NCBI GenBank assembly: GCA_002345675.1
Contig: DDWL01000015.1
Location: forward strand, 99,810-161,693
Source: Bacteroidales bacterium UBA2287
GTDB taxonomy: Bacteria; Bacteroidota; Bacteroidia; Bacteroidales; Tenuifilaceae
Direction of reading: 5' to 3'
Length of the DNA stretch: 61,884 nucleotides
The notes below the pieces were generated by a model. It saw nothing but the letters and a program-made list of their open reading frames with translations. It was not told where the DNA came from and did no database searches. Numbering within the stretch: the first letter of the stretch is position 1; every line of letters starts with the position of its first letter. A program made the position numbers and the translations under genes. This document shows positions 16,397 to 26,880 of the stretch, piece after piece.

Positions 16397-17353
16397 TTAT
16401 TTTAGCTTATCGAACAAAAATGCAAGCATTATTTCGTGCGAGCCAAACTGGTGACTTCGAATACTTGTAAAGCTATAATCGTATGAGTACCCAAACATGT
16501 ATCGATTGTCGTAGGTCATGCCCATAATAATTGCCGCACCATCGCGCCAGCGTAACGACAGGCCACCCCAAAACTGTTTGCGATAGGTAACCTTTGCGTT
16601 AACGTCCATTGTTAGGGGCGAACCAAACATATACTTTAAAATTGCCGAGGGTTCAATTTCCCAGTCGCGATTAATAATAAAAAGGTAGCCACCATTTAGC
16701 ATAAGATGCTGCTTAAGCCTGTTTATTCCGTAAATGGTGTCGATAATTGCGTAGCTATTATTTGGGTCTCTGCGCGAAAGAAGCGTTTTTGTAAGCTTTT
16801 GTCCAAATAGCTGATGAGCCGAAATGCCTGCAATCCAGAACGTTGTATAAAACGTAACGCCAATTGAAGCATCGGGAGTAAATACCGACTTTGAGTTTCG
16901 AAATACAGCAGGATCTGGAATATTTGTTGCTGCATCGCCAAAGTCGAGCTTTGTACCATCGACACGAAACGACAGAAACCCCAGCGAAATGCCTGCCGAC
17001 GCCCTAATTTCGGAAGTAATTCTCCTGTTGTAAGCGTATGTTCCGCTCATTCCCAGCCGGCTTGTTGGTCCGGTAATGTCGTTATACAGGTAACCGCCAA
17101 ATCCCATGTCGAGCTTATTATGAGGGCCATAGGCACTCAGGCTGTAGGTTTGAGGAGCGTCGGTAAGCCCTGTCCACTGCCAACGGTTATTCGATCGTAT
17201 TTGGTAGTAGTTGTTATTTCCTGCAACCGCTGGGTTTATAATGAAAGGATTCAGCATGTACTGGGTGAACTGTGGCAACTGCTGTGCCTTTGCATTTTGG
17301 TAAGCTAAACTTACAAGGCTTACCATTAAGAGCGCTATTAGAAACCTTTTCAT
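16397..17353 (-). CDS. PorP/SprF family outer-membrane protein
   Basis: This 318-residue outer-membrane barrel of the PorP/SprF family has a signal peptide, then QLPQFTQYMLNPFIINPAVAG (the classic family start) and barrel strands up to the C-terminus. I use ATG 17353, where the signal peptide begins, rather than the in-frame ATG 33 bases earlier. PorP/SprF proteins work with the type IX secretion system and are typically encoded next to one large SprB-like substrate that they help export or attach. Here the gene starts 36 bases after the stop of such a protein, so the pairing is clear and the two share an operon. Confidence 0.93.
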   Translation of the reverse strand: MKRFLIALLMVSLVSLAYQNAKAQQLPQFTQYMLNPFIINPAVAGNNNYYQIRSNNRWQWTGLTDAPQTYSLSAYGPHNKLDMGFGGYLYNDITGPTSRLGMSGTYAYNRRITSEIRASAGISLGFLSFRVDGTKLDFGDAATNIPDPAVFRNSKSVFTPDASIGVTFYTTFWIAGISAHQLFGQKLTKTLLSRRDPNNSYAIIDTIYGINRLKQHLMLNGGYLFIINRDWEIEPSAILKYMFGSPLTMDVNAKVTYRKQFWGGLSLRWRDGAAIIMGMTYDNRYMFGYSYDYSFTSIRSHQFGSHEIMLAFLFDKLK

Positions 17354-17389
17354 AGCCTTGGTTATTATATCGTTAATTAGTCGCATCGG

Positions 17390-20300
17390 TTATCGAAGTA
17401 TTGTTATCGAACCTGAAAGGTTTTTCCAACCCGAATTTCCACCTACATTAAATTTAACTACGTAGTAGTATGTTCCTGTGGGGTAGGCTGTACCTCGAGA
17501 ATTGTTGCCGTTCCAACCCTTATGAGCTTCGCTACCTTTTCCTTCCCAAATGGTGTAACCCCAGCGGTTGTAAACGTATATTTCAATTTCGGGGAAAAGA
17601 TTACCGTAAGGAACTATCCACACATCGTTAACTCCATCGCCGTTTGGTGTAAACACGTTTGGAATTTTAATCCTATTAAGTACCCGGGCCTTTAGTTCAA
17701 GGGAATCGAGGCAATATGTAACTGTATCGAGAACAAGAATTTTAATTGGGATATACTTTTCGTTTAACCCAGTATTGTAGTTGCGCATTGTACCTGTTAA
17801 ATAGGGCTCGAAATATCCAATATTAAACCTGAACTTAGTAGCGAAGGATCTTGTGCCAATATCATCTTCCGTCTCTGCATTGTACGAAGTGTATGGATTA
17901 AAGAACTCCGATGGGTATATACCAAAGTACGACAGGCTATCCAAGTATGTTTCCACTAGCATATCGTATTCCGTATCGGCTAATATCGAAATAACGGTTG
18001 TATCCCTAAAGGCAGAAGTGTCGGCCGAGAAGAATGGGTGCTGACGAGGATCAACGAATGGTCTTGCTCGTGGGTAAACCCTTAATGTGTCGTATAATTC
18101 CTCTATACAGCCAGCGTAACTAACTGCTACAACCTTATGAACAAGTTTACTTGTTACGTTATTTAGTGAGTATGTGTTACCCACGTTAACTAAGGTTAGT
18201 ATGTCTTCACCCTCAACAACCGGAGTTACGCTATACCATGCAATTGAATCAATTAGGTCATAATTCCATGTGTTTTGAATTGTATTTGCTGAAATGAAGG
18301 CAGTTCCATTATTACAAATAGGGTCATCTTTAAATACCCTAAGGGAGTAACTATTTATTTCGGGGAATTCAATAGTAGTACCAAAGTCATCGGTACAGCC
18401 ATTTACATCGGTAATAGTGGCACTGTAATTACCCGAGGTAAGCCCCGTTAACGACCATATGTTATTTAAATTTGCATTGTGATTCCATGATATTGTTAGC
18501 ATATTTTCGGGTTCCCCAGGTGTATATACCACAGTTCCAGTTGGAATAATATCCCAGAACACATAGTTTATCTTAATTTCCCCCTGATCGTCGTCCGAAT
18601 TTTTACATATAGCTTCTTGAGTATTGAAGTTATAACGGAATTTAGTTGGCCCAGGAATTGGAATCATATCGCTTGCCATACAGCCTTTGCTGTCGGTCAC
18701 TAAAATAGTATAGTAACCTGGTGTTGGCGCAATTAAGTTTTCCGATTCTTGTACCAAATAGTTTAATTCTTCTTGAGCATCCCATTTAAGCCATCTATAA
18801 GTAAATCCACCATTACCGCCGCCATAAGACATTACCACATCGGCACCTTGATCATCCCAGCATGTAAGTGGCACTATGGTCGATGGGTCGACTATTTGTA
18901 TTTGTATCGGATCGGGTTGTATAAGCGTAATTGGGCTGTTTGTGCCAAAATCGAACGTACAACCATTAGCATCCACAGCGCTAATTGTATATGTTCCAGC
19001 AGGCAATTGGTTAAAAATACCACTTGTGTTTGGGCCGGGGTTTGGAAATACTGGGCCCGTAATTGAATAGGTAATTGGCTGAGCACCACCATTAACCAGT
19101 ACCGAAATTTTGCCGTTTGCAGGTCCATTGCCCGAATGGCAAGTAAGGTCAAGAGGAACAATACCTCCAAGCACCATAGGTGTAGCTGGCGTAAACACAA
19201 TAAGATCGGACTCTTTCCAGCAGCGATTGGCATCGGTAATGGTAAATATATACGAGGTATGGTCGTTGTCAACTAGTGGGTTTGCAGTAAACCCTCTCGA
19301 GCTTCCTCCGTCCCAGGTAATGTCGTAGCCGTCGGGGTAAGGAGTTCCGTTTAAAATTTCGAATTCAACATACCCAAGATCTCCATAGCAGGCAGGGCTA
19401 CTAGCGATTAAAACATTAACTTCAATACCCACTTGTGGCTGCTGTATAGTAACAGTTCGAACACTAGTAATTCCCTCGGTATCCATTGCGGTAGCCTCAT
19501 AAGTACCGCCACAAATATTTTCGTATTTATTGTCTATGGCATTGTAATTCGCTTCCATTTCGGCGGTAAAGTCTATGCCATCCTTTGTCCATGTTAAGGT
19601 TTGTATGGTTCCCCCAATTGGTGTAAGGGTAATTGTCCCACTGCAAACTCCAAAGCAAAGGGCATCGGTACCTGTAAGGGTAATGGTGAACTGCGCAAGT
19701 GTTACTTCAACCGAAGTAGTACACAAATTGGCATCGGTTACGGTTATTTGGTAAAGGCCAATACCAAGGTTTAAAAAAGTATGGTTGCTTATAATATCAA
19801 CTACAGAAGTAACGAAATCCCAGCTGCTTGTAACATCGTTCCAAATACTAAGGTCAAGTTGGTAGTTGGGTGTTCCTCCAATAACTGTAACTTCAATTTT
19901 GCCATCCATATCGGTAGCAGTAGTTGGAGAGGTTCCAATTGTTCCAATATTCCAAGCAGGAGGGGGGATTATTGAATAACCCTGAGTAATAATACAATTG
20001 TTATCGTCCTTAGCCCTAACAGTGTAGGTGCCACCGGCAAGTGTAAATTCGTTACTTACCTGCCAAACAGGGAAGTCGGGTAGCACCGAGTATAATGGCG
20101 TGCCAACTGGGTTGTTAACAGTTACTGTTAGCACCGTTACTCCACCGGGACAAAGAATAGGAACGTAAGTTATTTGGTCAAATTCAATGTCGGTAGGGTT
20201 ATCTAAGGTTTCAGTGTCGGATGTAGCAGGTCCGCAACCATTCGAGTCGAAAGCTATAACATAGTAATCGCCAGCCGATAGATCTCCGAATGTAGCCACT

Positions 20301-23300
20301 AGAGGGAGTGTTAGGTTGACCTGTGTGCCAACTAAAGAGCCGTCTTGATATAAAGTGTAGGTGAAGGTTCCGCTTCCACCAGAAGCCTCGGCAATAATTA
20401 AACCCGGCGTAGAGTTTCCATCACCATCGCAGGTTGGGGATACAAAATCTGTAATTTCAACGGCAACCTCATTGGGCTGACCAATATTAACGAGTCTTGT
20501 ATCGGAGCAACCTTTGTCGTCGGTTACCGTAAGTATATAATCGCCGGTCGATAAATCGCTAAAGGTTACCGTTTCGCCAGCATTACCATTCTGTGGAATG
20601 CCAACGGGTAAACCACCTATGGTTTCGAGAGTGTATTCGTAAGGAGGGGTTCCGTTTAAAGCCAGAGCTGTAAACCAACCATCATCACCATCGAAACAGG
20701 TTACAGTGTGAACATCTTCAGGGTTAATAGTAAGTGTTAGTTCTGCGGGAACAGGTATTATTTCGATTACAGGTATTGATTCGCATTCGTTATCATCCTT
20801 TACAACTATAGTAACATCGACATTTACACCACCTTCGGTGGGCGTGAAGCTGTACACATTGCTGTTTGTAAAGGCTCCGCCATTGAACGAGTACTGGTAT
20901 CCTGTTCCGCTTCCACCAGTAACATTGTTAACGGTAACCGTTACCTCATCGCCAAAACAGGAAAGACCTGTTACATCAACATCAAAATCAATTATTTCGG
21001 GTTCTACAATATTAAATGGGAAGGTGTTTTCTGGCCCGCAGCCATTAATATCGTCAAGTGCTATGTAGTAACCATCGCCAGCTGGAATATTAATAAACTC
21101 AACAGGGTCGGTGTTAGGTGCCTCAATTGTAGTACCAACTTGAATGCCACTGGCATTAAATAGGGTAAAGAAGTAGGGTGTAGTTCCGCCCGTGGCGCTT
21201 ACCCTAACGGTTGTTAATTCTCCGGCACAATCTATAGCATCCCAAGTTGGATCACCATTAAAGGCAAGAGGAGCTGGAACAAAAAGTGTTTGCTCAGCGG
21301 AGAATGCTTCGGAACAGGTTGGGTTGGCATCTTGAATTCCAACTTTATAGTTGCCTGCGGCAAGGCCAGTAAAATCAACTGTAGCGCTTGGAAGGCTAAT
21401 AGTGAGAGGAAGGCCAAGCTGAACACCATCCAGGTAAAGGATAACGGTGTATGGTAGAGTACCTCCAGTGCCACTAGCACGTATTACACCATCGTTTGAA
21501 GAGGATGGGCACAATAAGTTAAAAACCACCATTGACGCAACTAGTTCGTCAGGGCTTTCAATTTCAACTATAGAGTCGCGTTCACAATCATTATCATCGG
21601 TAACCCTAATTGTGTATGTGTCAGCAATTAGTCCGGTAAATAGCCCTGTTGCCTGAGGCCCTAGTTCCAGCAAACCGTTTCTCCATAACGAGAACGTACG
21701 CGCCCCAGTGCCACCAATGGCAGTAGCATTAATTTCGCCATTTGTATCGCCCCAGCACTGGTTGTGGGTAAGCGATACACTGGTAATAAGAATTGGAGGG
21801 GGACCGGTAAGAGTAACCACACGGGTAACCTCGCAAGGAGGAGGTGTAGCGCTAGGGTTGTTATTTCTATCCCTTACCCTAATAATATGGTCGCCTACGC
21901 CTAAGCCTGTAAAGGTGTAAACACTAGCGGGGTTGTTTATTTTAAACCAAACATCGGTGTCGTCTATCGATACCCATTTAATGCCTGTTCCACCTGAAAC
22001 ATTGCTAACGCGTATTTCACCATTTAAGCTGTCCCAACAGGTGGTAGGATCAATATTCTTAGGTGTTGTGGTGAATAAAATGGGGTCAGGTCCTCCTACA
22101 GTTACTGGGTTTCCAGGGTTTTCTACAACACACTGTGTTAATATATGACGAACTTTTGGATAGTATTGACCTGCGGTTAATCCTGGGAATATATTACTTT
22201 CAACCCACTGCGCTTCAGTTGGGGTTTGGTATATTGAATATTCATATTCGGCAAGAGTGCCAGGATAAACATTAATTACTATGCTCCCAGTAGCATCGCC
22301 GTAACACCCTGTAACTGGGTATGTTGTTGCACCCACAAGTATCTGTTGAGGTTCTTCCATAACAATAGGTTCTGGCCAATATGCAATGCAATCATTCGCA
22401 TCTTTTACAGCAACTAAGTATATGCCTAATGGTACGCTAAAAACGTTATTTAATGGTTGCCACGTAAATCCATCGTCAATTGAGTACTGTAAATCGCCAA
22501 AACCACCCAAAGCATAAATGGTAATTGTGCCATCTCCTCCGTAGCAATTAGGAAATGCAGTAACAACACTGTCAATGGTAACTTCGTAAAAATTGATATC
22601 AACATCGTCGGCATCGCTACATATTCCGCCGTTAACCTCTGTCCATGTAAAGGTGTAAACACCAAGTAAATCAACCGTAACAAGAGTGTTAGGGTCGTTC
22701 TCATTTATAAACGAGGCAGTTCCTGGACCAGTATATGTCCATGTTCCAATACCAACTGATGGTGTTGCGTTAAGAGTATAAGAATACCCACAGGCATCAT
22801 CATCAGCTCCCGCATTAGCGGTTGGTGCCTCGTTTACGGTTATAGTGTAGTTTGCCGATACTGTTCCGTTGCCGCAGGCGTTGGTGCCCATAACGGTGAG
22901 GCTGCCAGCGGTTGCGTTAACCGCAAAATCTATTGTTATACTATTTGTTGTTCCTATTATTGTTGCTCCTGTACCTGTGTAAACCCAAACATAACCATTA
23001 GCATCGGAATTGGCAATGGCTGGCACGGAGTAGGCTACTCCGTTTTGCCCCTGGCATACAGAGGGAGTTCCTGAAATAGCACCTGCTGCTGCGGGTAATG
23101 GGTTTACGGTAATAGCATAGTTTGCTGAAACGATACCATTGCCGCATGCGTTGGTGCCCACAACGGTGAGGTTACCAGCGGTTGCGTTGGTCGCAAAGTT
23201 AATGGTAATGACGGCGGTGGTGCCGGATATTGTTGCCCCCGTGCCAGAGTAGGCCCAGGTGTAGCTGGTGGCGTTGGCAATGGCTGGGACGGAGTAAGCA

Positions 23301-26119
23301 ACTCCGTTCTGCCCCTGACAAACCGTAGGAGTTCCCGAAATAACTCCCGCTGCTGCTGGTAATGGGTTTACAGTAATGGCGTAACTAGCCGAAACGGTTC
23401 CGTTGCCGCAGGCGTTGGTGCCCATAACGGTGAGGCTGCCAGCGGTTGCGTTGGCCGCAAAGTTAATGGTAATGGCGGCGGTGGTGCCAGAAATTGTTGC
23501 CCCCGTGCCAGAGTAGGCCCAGGTGTAACTGGTGGCGTTGGCAATGGCTGGCACGGAGTAGGCCACCCCGTTCTGCCCCTGACAAACCGTAGGAGTTCCC
23601 GAAATAGCCCCTGCTGCTGCGGGTAATGGGTTTACGGTAATGGCGTAGCTAGCCGAAACGGTTCCGTTGCCGCAGGCGTTGGTGCCCATAACGGTGAGGC
23701 TGCCAGCGGTTGCATTAACCGCAAAATCTATTGTTATACTATTTGTTGTTCCTATTATTGTTGCTCCTGTACCTGTGTAAACCCAAACATAACCATTAGC
23801 ATCGGAATTGGCAATGGCTGGCACGGAGTAGGCTACTCCGTTTTGCCCCTGGCATACAGAGGGAGTTCCTGAAATAGCACCTGCTGCTGCGGGTAATAGG
23901 GTTATGGCAATGGGGTAACTGGCCGAAACGATACCATTGCCACAAGCGTTGGTGCCCATAACGGTGAGGCTGCCAGCGGTTGCGTTGGCCGCAAAGTTAA
24001 TGGTGATGGCGGCGGTGGTGCCAGATATTGTTGCCCCCGTGCCAGAGTAGGCCCAGGTGTAGCTGGTGGCGTTGGCAATGGCTGGCACGGAGTAGGCCAC
24101 CCCGTTCTGCCCCTGACAAACCGTAGGAGTTCCCGAAATAGCACCTGCTGCTGCGGGTAATGGGTTTACGGCAATAGGGTAGTTTGCCGAAACGGTTCCG
24201 TTGCCGCAGGCGTTGGTGCCCATAACGGTGAGGCTGCCAGCGGTTGCGTTGGCCGCAAAGTTAATGGTAATGGCGGCGGTGGTGCCAGAAATTGTTGCCC
24301 CAGTGCCAGAGTAGGCCCAGGTGTAACTGGTGGCGTTGGCAATGGCTGGGACGGAGTAGGCTACTCCGTTCTGCCCCTGACAAACAGTTGGTGTACCCGA
24401 AATTGCTCCCGCTGCTGCAGGTAATGGATTTACGGTAATGGCGTAGCTAGCCGAAACGGTTCCGTTGCCGCAGGCGTTGGTGCCCATAACGGTGAGGTTT
24501 CCAGCGGTCGCATTAACCGCAAAATCAATGGTAATGGCGGCGGTGGTACCGGATATTGTTGCCCCAGTGCCAGAGTATGCCCAGGTGTAGCTGGTGGCGT
24601 TGGCAATGGCTGGCACGGAGTAGGCTACTCCGTTCTGTCCCTGACAAACCGTTGGCGTTCCCGAAATAGCACCTGCTGCTGAGGGTAATAGGGTTATGGC
24701 AATGGGGTAACTGGCCGAAACGATACCATTGCCGCATGCGTTGGTGCCCATAACGGTGAGGTTACCAGCGGTTGCGTTGGCCGCAAAGTTAATGGTAATG
24801 GCGGCGGTGGTGCCGGATATTGTTGCCCCCGTGCCAGAGTAGACCCAGGTGTAGCTGGTGGCGTTGGCAATGGCTGGTACGGAGTAGGCCACCCCGTTCT
24901 GCCCCTGGCAAACGGTAGGAGAACCCGATATAGCTCCCGCTGCTGCGGGTAATGGGTTTACGGCAATAGGGTAGTTAGCCGAAACGGTTCCGTTACCGCA
25001 GGCGTTGGTGCCCATAACGGTGAGGTTACCAGCGGTTGCGTTGGCCGCAAAATCAATGGTAATGGCGGCGGTGGTACTGGATATTGTTGCCCCAGTGCCA
25101 GAGTATGTCCAGGTGTAGCTGGTGGCGTTGGCAATGGCTGGGACGGAGTAAGCAACTCCGTTCTGTCCCTGACAAACAGTTGGCGTACCCGAAATTGCTC
25201 CCGCTGCTGAGGGTAGTGGGTTTATTGTAACCGTAATAGGGTAACTCGCAGAAATACACCCAGTGGCAGATATTTTAACAGTTAAAATGGCATTGTAAGT
25301 ACCTGGAGTGCCTAGGCCTGGAACAGTAATAACAATGGGACCCGGTACGGCTGGCAATACGGCATCGGTAACATCCGTAAATCCTTGACCTTCGGCAGTG
25401 GCATCAAAATCGATACTGTACTGGTTTGGTGAACTTGTTGTTGCACTAAAATCTAATTCGGCAGATGTTATTCCCCTACATACTGCCGGATTGGCTCCTA
25501 AAGTTATGGTGGGGTTAGTATTAACGGTAACAGTTAATGTATTTGACAACTTTGAACAACCATAACTGTTCTTAACAAGTATTGTATAGTTTCCAGAAGT
25601 AGTTGCAAAGTAGTTGTAGTTTGTTTCGAAAGGGAGTGGTGAGGCTCCTTTACGCCATTGGTATGTTACAGAGGGTTGCAAGAGCCAGTTTTCTTCATAT
25701 AGTTCAACGCTACCGCCATTGCAAAATGTTAACGAACCAATGTTTGAAATTACTGAAACTGGAGTAGGATTAATTGTTACTCCATACATTGCAGAACCTA
25801 CGTCCAAAGTAATTTTGTCAATAACGTCACAAGTAACAGTATAAACACCAACGGGGGCTGTACTATTGAATAGCCCTAAATTAAAAAATCCAGTAAATTC
25901 TGCGATAACGGGGTTTATACTCCACGCAAATTCATAATTTGAAGGGTCCCCTGTGCCTCCTGTTGCAGATGCTTCTAGTGATTTGGCAGTACCGAAACAC
26001 CATTCAGAGTCTCCTGTAATTGTAACATTAAGTTGTCCAAAAGCCTGACTTAAGGTTGTGATGGTAAGTATGGCGAGTAAAGCCAATGATTGGGTGATGA
26101 ATTTGTAAACCTTTTTCAT
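17390..26119 (-). CDS. Giant SprB-like cell-surface protein, gliding motility C-terminal domain
   Basis: The protein has 2909 residues with a signal peptide (about 1-28). Residues to about 300 are PKD/immunoglobulin-like domains. Residues 301-1096 are nine nearly identical repeats of 88-90 residues, each with PTVCQGQNGVAYSVPAIAN and TNACGNG cysteine motifs. From about 1150 to 2450 a long series of SprB-type repeats follows (CWGDTNGEINATAIGGTG-like units). The last 95 residues hold the gliding-associated type B sorting domain (IPNVFTPNGDGVNDVW, YNRWGYTIWEGKG). It should be exported by type IX secretion and displayed as a mobile or static adhesin. The adjacent porP/sprF gene supports this. Confidence 0.93.
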   Translation of the reverse strand: MKKVYKFITQSLALLAILTITTLSQAFGQLNVTITGDSEWCFGTAKSLEASATGGTGDPSNYEFAWSINPVIAEFTGFFNLGLFNSTAPVGVYTVTCDVIDKITLDVGSAMYGVTINPTPVSVISNIGSLTFCNGGSVELYEENWLLQPSVTYQWRKGASPLPFETNYNYFATTSGNYTILVKNSYGCSKLSNTLTVTVNTNPTITLGANPAVCRGITSAELDFSATTSSPNQYSIDFDATAEGQGFTDVTDAVLPAVPGPIVITVPGLGTPGTYNAILTVKISATGCISASYPITVTINPLPSAAGAISGTPTVCQGQNGVAYSVPAIANATSYTWTYSGTGATISSTTAAITIDFAANATAGNLTVMGTNACGNGTVSANYPIAVNPLPAAAGAISGSPTVCQGQNGVAYSVPAIANATSYTWVYSGTGATISGTTAAITINFAANATAGNLTVMGTNACGNGIVSASYPIAITLLPSAAGAISGTPTVCQGQNGVAYSVPAIANATSYTWAYSGTGATISGTTAAITIDFAVNATAGNLTVMGTNACGNGTVSASYAITVNPLPAAAGAISGTPTVCQGQNGVAYSVPAIANATSYTWAYSGTGATISGTTAAITINFAANATAGSLTVMGTNACGNGTVSANYPIAVNPLPAAAGAISGTPTVCQGQNGVAYSVPAIANATSYTWAYSGTGATISGTTAAITINFAANATAGSLTVMGTNACGNGIVSASYPIAITLLPAAAGAISGTPSVCQGQNGVAYSVPAIANSDANGYVWVYTGTGATIIGTTNSITIDFAVNATAGSLTVMGTNACGNGTVSASYAITVNPLPAAAGAISGTPTVCQGQNGVAYSVPAIANATSYTWAYSGTGATISGTTAAITINFAANATAGSLTVMGTNACGNGTVSASYAITVNPLPAAAGVISGTPTVCQGQNGVAYSVPAIANATSYTWAYSGTGATISGTTAVITINFATNATAGNLTVVGTNACGNGIVSANYAITVNPLPAAAGAISGTPSVCQGQNGVAYSVPAIANSDANGYVWVYTGTGATIIGTTNSITIDFAVNATAGSLTVMGTNACGNGTVSANYTITVNEAPTANAGADDDACGYSYTLNATPSVGIGTWTYTGPGTASFINENDPNTLVTVDLLGVYTFTWTEVNGGICSDADDVDINFYEVTIDSVVTAFPNCYGGDGTITIYALGGFGDLQYSIDDGFTWQPLNNVFSVPLGIYLVAVKDANDCIAYWPEPIVMEEPQQILVGATTYPVTGCYGDATGSIVINVYPGTLAEYEYSIYQTPTEAQWVESNIFPGLTAGQYYPKVRHILTQCVVENPGNPVTVGGPDPILFTTTPKNIDPTTCWDSLNGEIRVSNVSGGTGIKWVSIDDTDVWFKINNPASVYTFTGLGVGDHIIRVRDRNNNPSATPPPCEVTRVVTLTGPPPILITSVSLTHNQCWGDTNGEINATAIGGTGARTFSLWRNGLLELGPQATGLFTGLIADTYTIRVTDDNDCERDSIVEIESPDELVASMVVFNLLCPSSSNDGVIRASGTGGTLPYTVILYLDGVQLGLPLTISLPSATVDFTGLAAGNYKVGIQDANPTCSEAFSAEQTLFVPAPLAFNGDPTWDAIDCAGELTTVRVSATGGTTPYFFTLFNASGIQVGTTIEAPNTDPVEFINIPAGDGYYIALDDINGCGPENTFPFNIVEPEIIDFDVDVTGLSCFGDEVTVTVNNVTGGSGTGYQYSFNGGAFTNSNVYSFTPTEGGVNVDVTIVVKDDNECESIPVIEIIPVPAELTLTINPEDVHTVTCFDGDDGWFTALALNGTPPYEYTLETIGGLPVGIPQNGNAGETVTFSDLSTGDYILTVTDDKGCSDTRLVNIGQPNEVAVEITDFVSPTCDGDGNSTPGLIIAEASGGSGTFTYTLYQDGSLVGTQVNLTLPLVATFGDLSAGDYYVIAFDSNGCGPATSDTETLDNPTDIEFDQITYVPILCPGGVTVLTVTVNNPVGTPLYSVLPDFPVWQVSNEFTLAGGTYTVRAKDDNNCIITQGYSIIPPPAWNIGTIGTSPTTATDMDGKIEVTVIGGTPNYQLDLSIWNDVTSSWDFVTSVVDIISNHTFLNLGIGLYQITVTDANLCTTSVEVTLAQFTITLTGTDALCFGVCSGTITLTPIGGTIQTLTWTKDGIDFTAEMEANYNAIDNKYENICGGTYEATAMDTEGITSVRTVTIQQPQVGIEVNVLIASSPACYGDLGYVEFEILNGTPYPDGYDITWDGGSSRGFTANPLVDNDHTSYIFTITDANRCWKESDLIVFTPATPMVLGGIVPLDLTCHSGNGPANGKISVLVNGGAQPITYSITGPVFPNPGPNTSGIFNQLPAGTYTISAVDANGCTFDFGTNSPITLIQPDPIQIQIVDPSTIVPLTCWDDQGADVVMSYGGGNGGFTYRWLKWDAQEELNYLVQESENLIAPTPGYYTILVTDSKGCMASDMIPIPGPTKFRYNFNTQEAICKNSDDDQGEIKINYVFWDIIPTGTVVYTPGEPENMLTISWNHNANLNNIWSLTGLTSGNYSATITDVNGCTDDFGTTIEFPEINSYSLRVFKDDPICNNGTAFISANTIQNTWNYDLIDSIAWYSVTPVVEGEDILTLVNVGNTYSLNNVTSKLVHKVVAVSYAGCIEELYDTLRVYPRARPFVDPRQHPFFSADTSAFRDTTVISILADTEYDMLVETYLDSLSYFGIYPSEFFNPYTSYNAETEDDIGTRSFATKFRFNIGYFEPYLTGTMRNYNTGLNEKYIPIKILVLDTVTYCLDSLELKARVLNRIKIPNVFTPNGDGVNDVWIVPYGNLFPEIEIYVYNRWGYTIWEGKGSEAHKGWNGNNSRGTAYPTGTYYYVVKFNVGGNSGWKNLSGSITILR
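22832..25219 (-). repeat. Nine tandem 264-270 bp coding repeats in the SprB-like gene
   Basis: Seven units are 264 bases and two (units 6 and 9, counting from the N-terminus) are 270 bases with a NSDANGYVW variant, giving exactly 2388 bases. DNA identity between units is very high, including silent positions. Start residues alternate between PLP and LLP and ends between ITVN, IAVN and IAIT, which suggests shuffling by recombination of a longer unit. Confidence 0.92.
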
Positions 26120-26147
26120 CTGTATGGGTTTTTAAATTAATTTCGAA

Positions 26148-26699
26148 CTATTCAACTATAATTTCCTGCGATGTTGTTATGCAACCGTTACTATCGGTTA
26201 CAACAACTCTGTATTTACCCAATTGTGGGTTATCGATAATCCTTTTTGTGTTCTCAGGTAATATTGTATTGTTAAATACCCATTTGTATGAGGCTATTTT
26301 ACTGCTCGATATTTCTGAAAAACCTAATTTCTTGTTTGTATATGATACTTCTACCTGTGGTTTGGGTAAAACATTAACCACAAAAACAGTTTCGTACTTT
26401 TGTTTTTCGTCAATTGAAAGCGTAAACTTTAGTCTCTTCTCCCCAGGAGTCGATGAGTTTACAATGGCAATTTCATCTTTTACTTCTTTGAAGTTTTCCG
26501 AATCCCCATTCCATTCAAAACTTTTGTACCCTTCGTATTCGGGGGCAAGAGTTGCAATAACCCCAAGGGTTTTATCTTGGCATATTTTATTGCTTTGGTT
26601 AGTGGTCTCAAAGGTCACAAAATTATTTTGGCCATAACCATTGAGGGAAATAGCAAAGCAGAAAAGCAGGAATATTAAAAGGGTATACGTCCGTTTCAT
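26148..26699 (-). CDS. Small secreted Ig/PKD-like protein of the SprB operon
   Basis: The protein has 183 residues with a signal peptide ending near GYGQ. Two beta-sandwich-like halves follow; the second ends in GKYRVVVTDSNGCITTSQE, the typical end of a PKD/SprB-type domain. It lacks a sorting domain. It lies 28 bases upstream of the giant SprB-like gene and directly after a strong promoter candidate, so it is the first gene of the operon. It may be an accessory or cap subunit of the adhesin; that role is inference and I know no named family. Confidence 0.7.
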   Translation of the reverse strand: MKRTYTLLIFLLFCFAISLNGYGQNNFVTFETTNQSNKICQDKTLGVIATLAPEYEGYKSFEWNGDSENFKEVKDEIAIVNSSTPGEKRLKFTLSIDEKQKYETVFVVNVLPKPQVEVSYTNKKLGFSEISSSKIASYKWVFNNTILPENTKRIIDNPQLGKYRVVVTDSNGCITTSQEIIVE

Positions 26700-26808
26700 A
26701 TGGTAGAATTTTTCAAATGTTCAATTTCAACAACTTTCAGCCCAAAGGCTGTTAATATCTCTGTTAATAAAATCTGTTACTATTTGACCAACAACTTAAA
26801 ACAAAGGG

Positions 26809-26840
26809 CGAAAGTAAATAATAATTTGATATATGCAAAA
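26809..26840 (-). promoter_or_regulatory. Promoter TTTTG-N19-TACTTTCG for the SprB-like operon
   Basis: On the minus strand TTTTG (26836-26840) is followed 19 bases later by TACTTTCG (26809-26816), one base off TAnnTTTG. The first gene starts at 26699, giving a leader of about 100 bases. The spacing matches the two promoters at 28 and 29.9 kb. Confidence 0.55.
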
Positions 26841-26844
26841 CCAC

Positions 26845-26880
26845 CCCGCTTAAAATAAGCCACTTATAGGGCTTAGCGGG
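26845..26880. other. GC-rich hairpin in the divergent intergenic region
   Basis: CCCGCT and AGCGGG enclose an inner AAGCC/GGCTT stem. It stands out in AT-rich DNA just upstream of the SprB operon promoter. It could be a regulatory site or a terminator remnant; there is no T-run to decide. The rest of 26880-27215 shows no gene. Confidence 0.35.
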
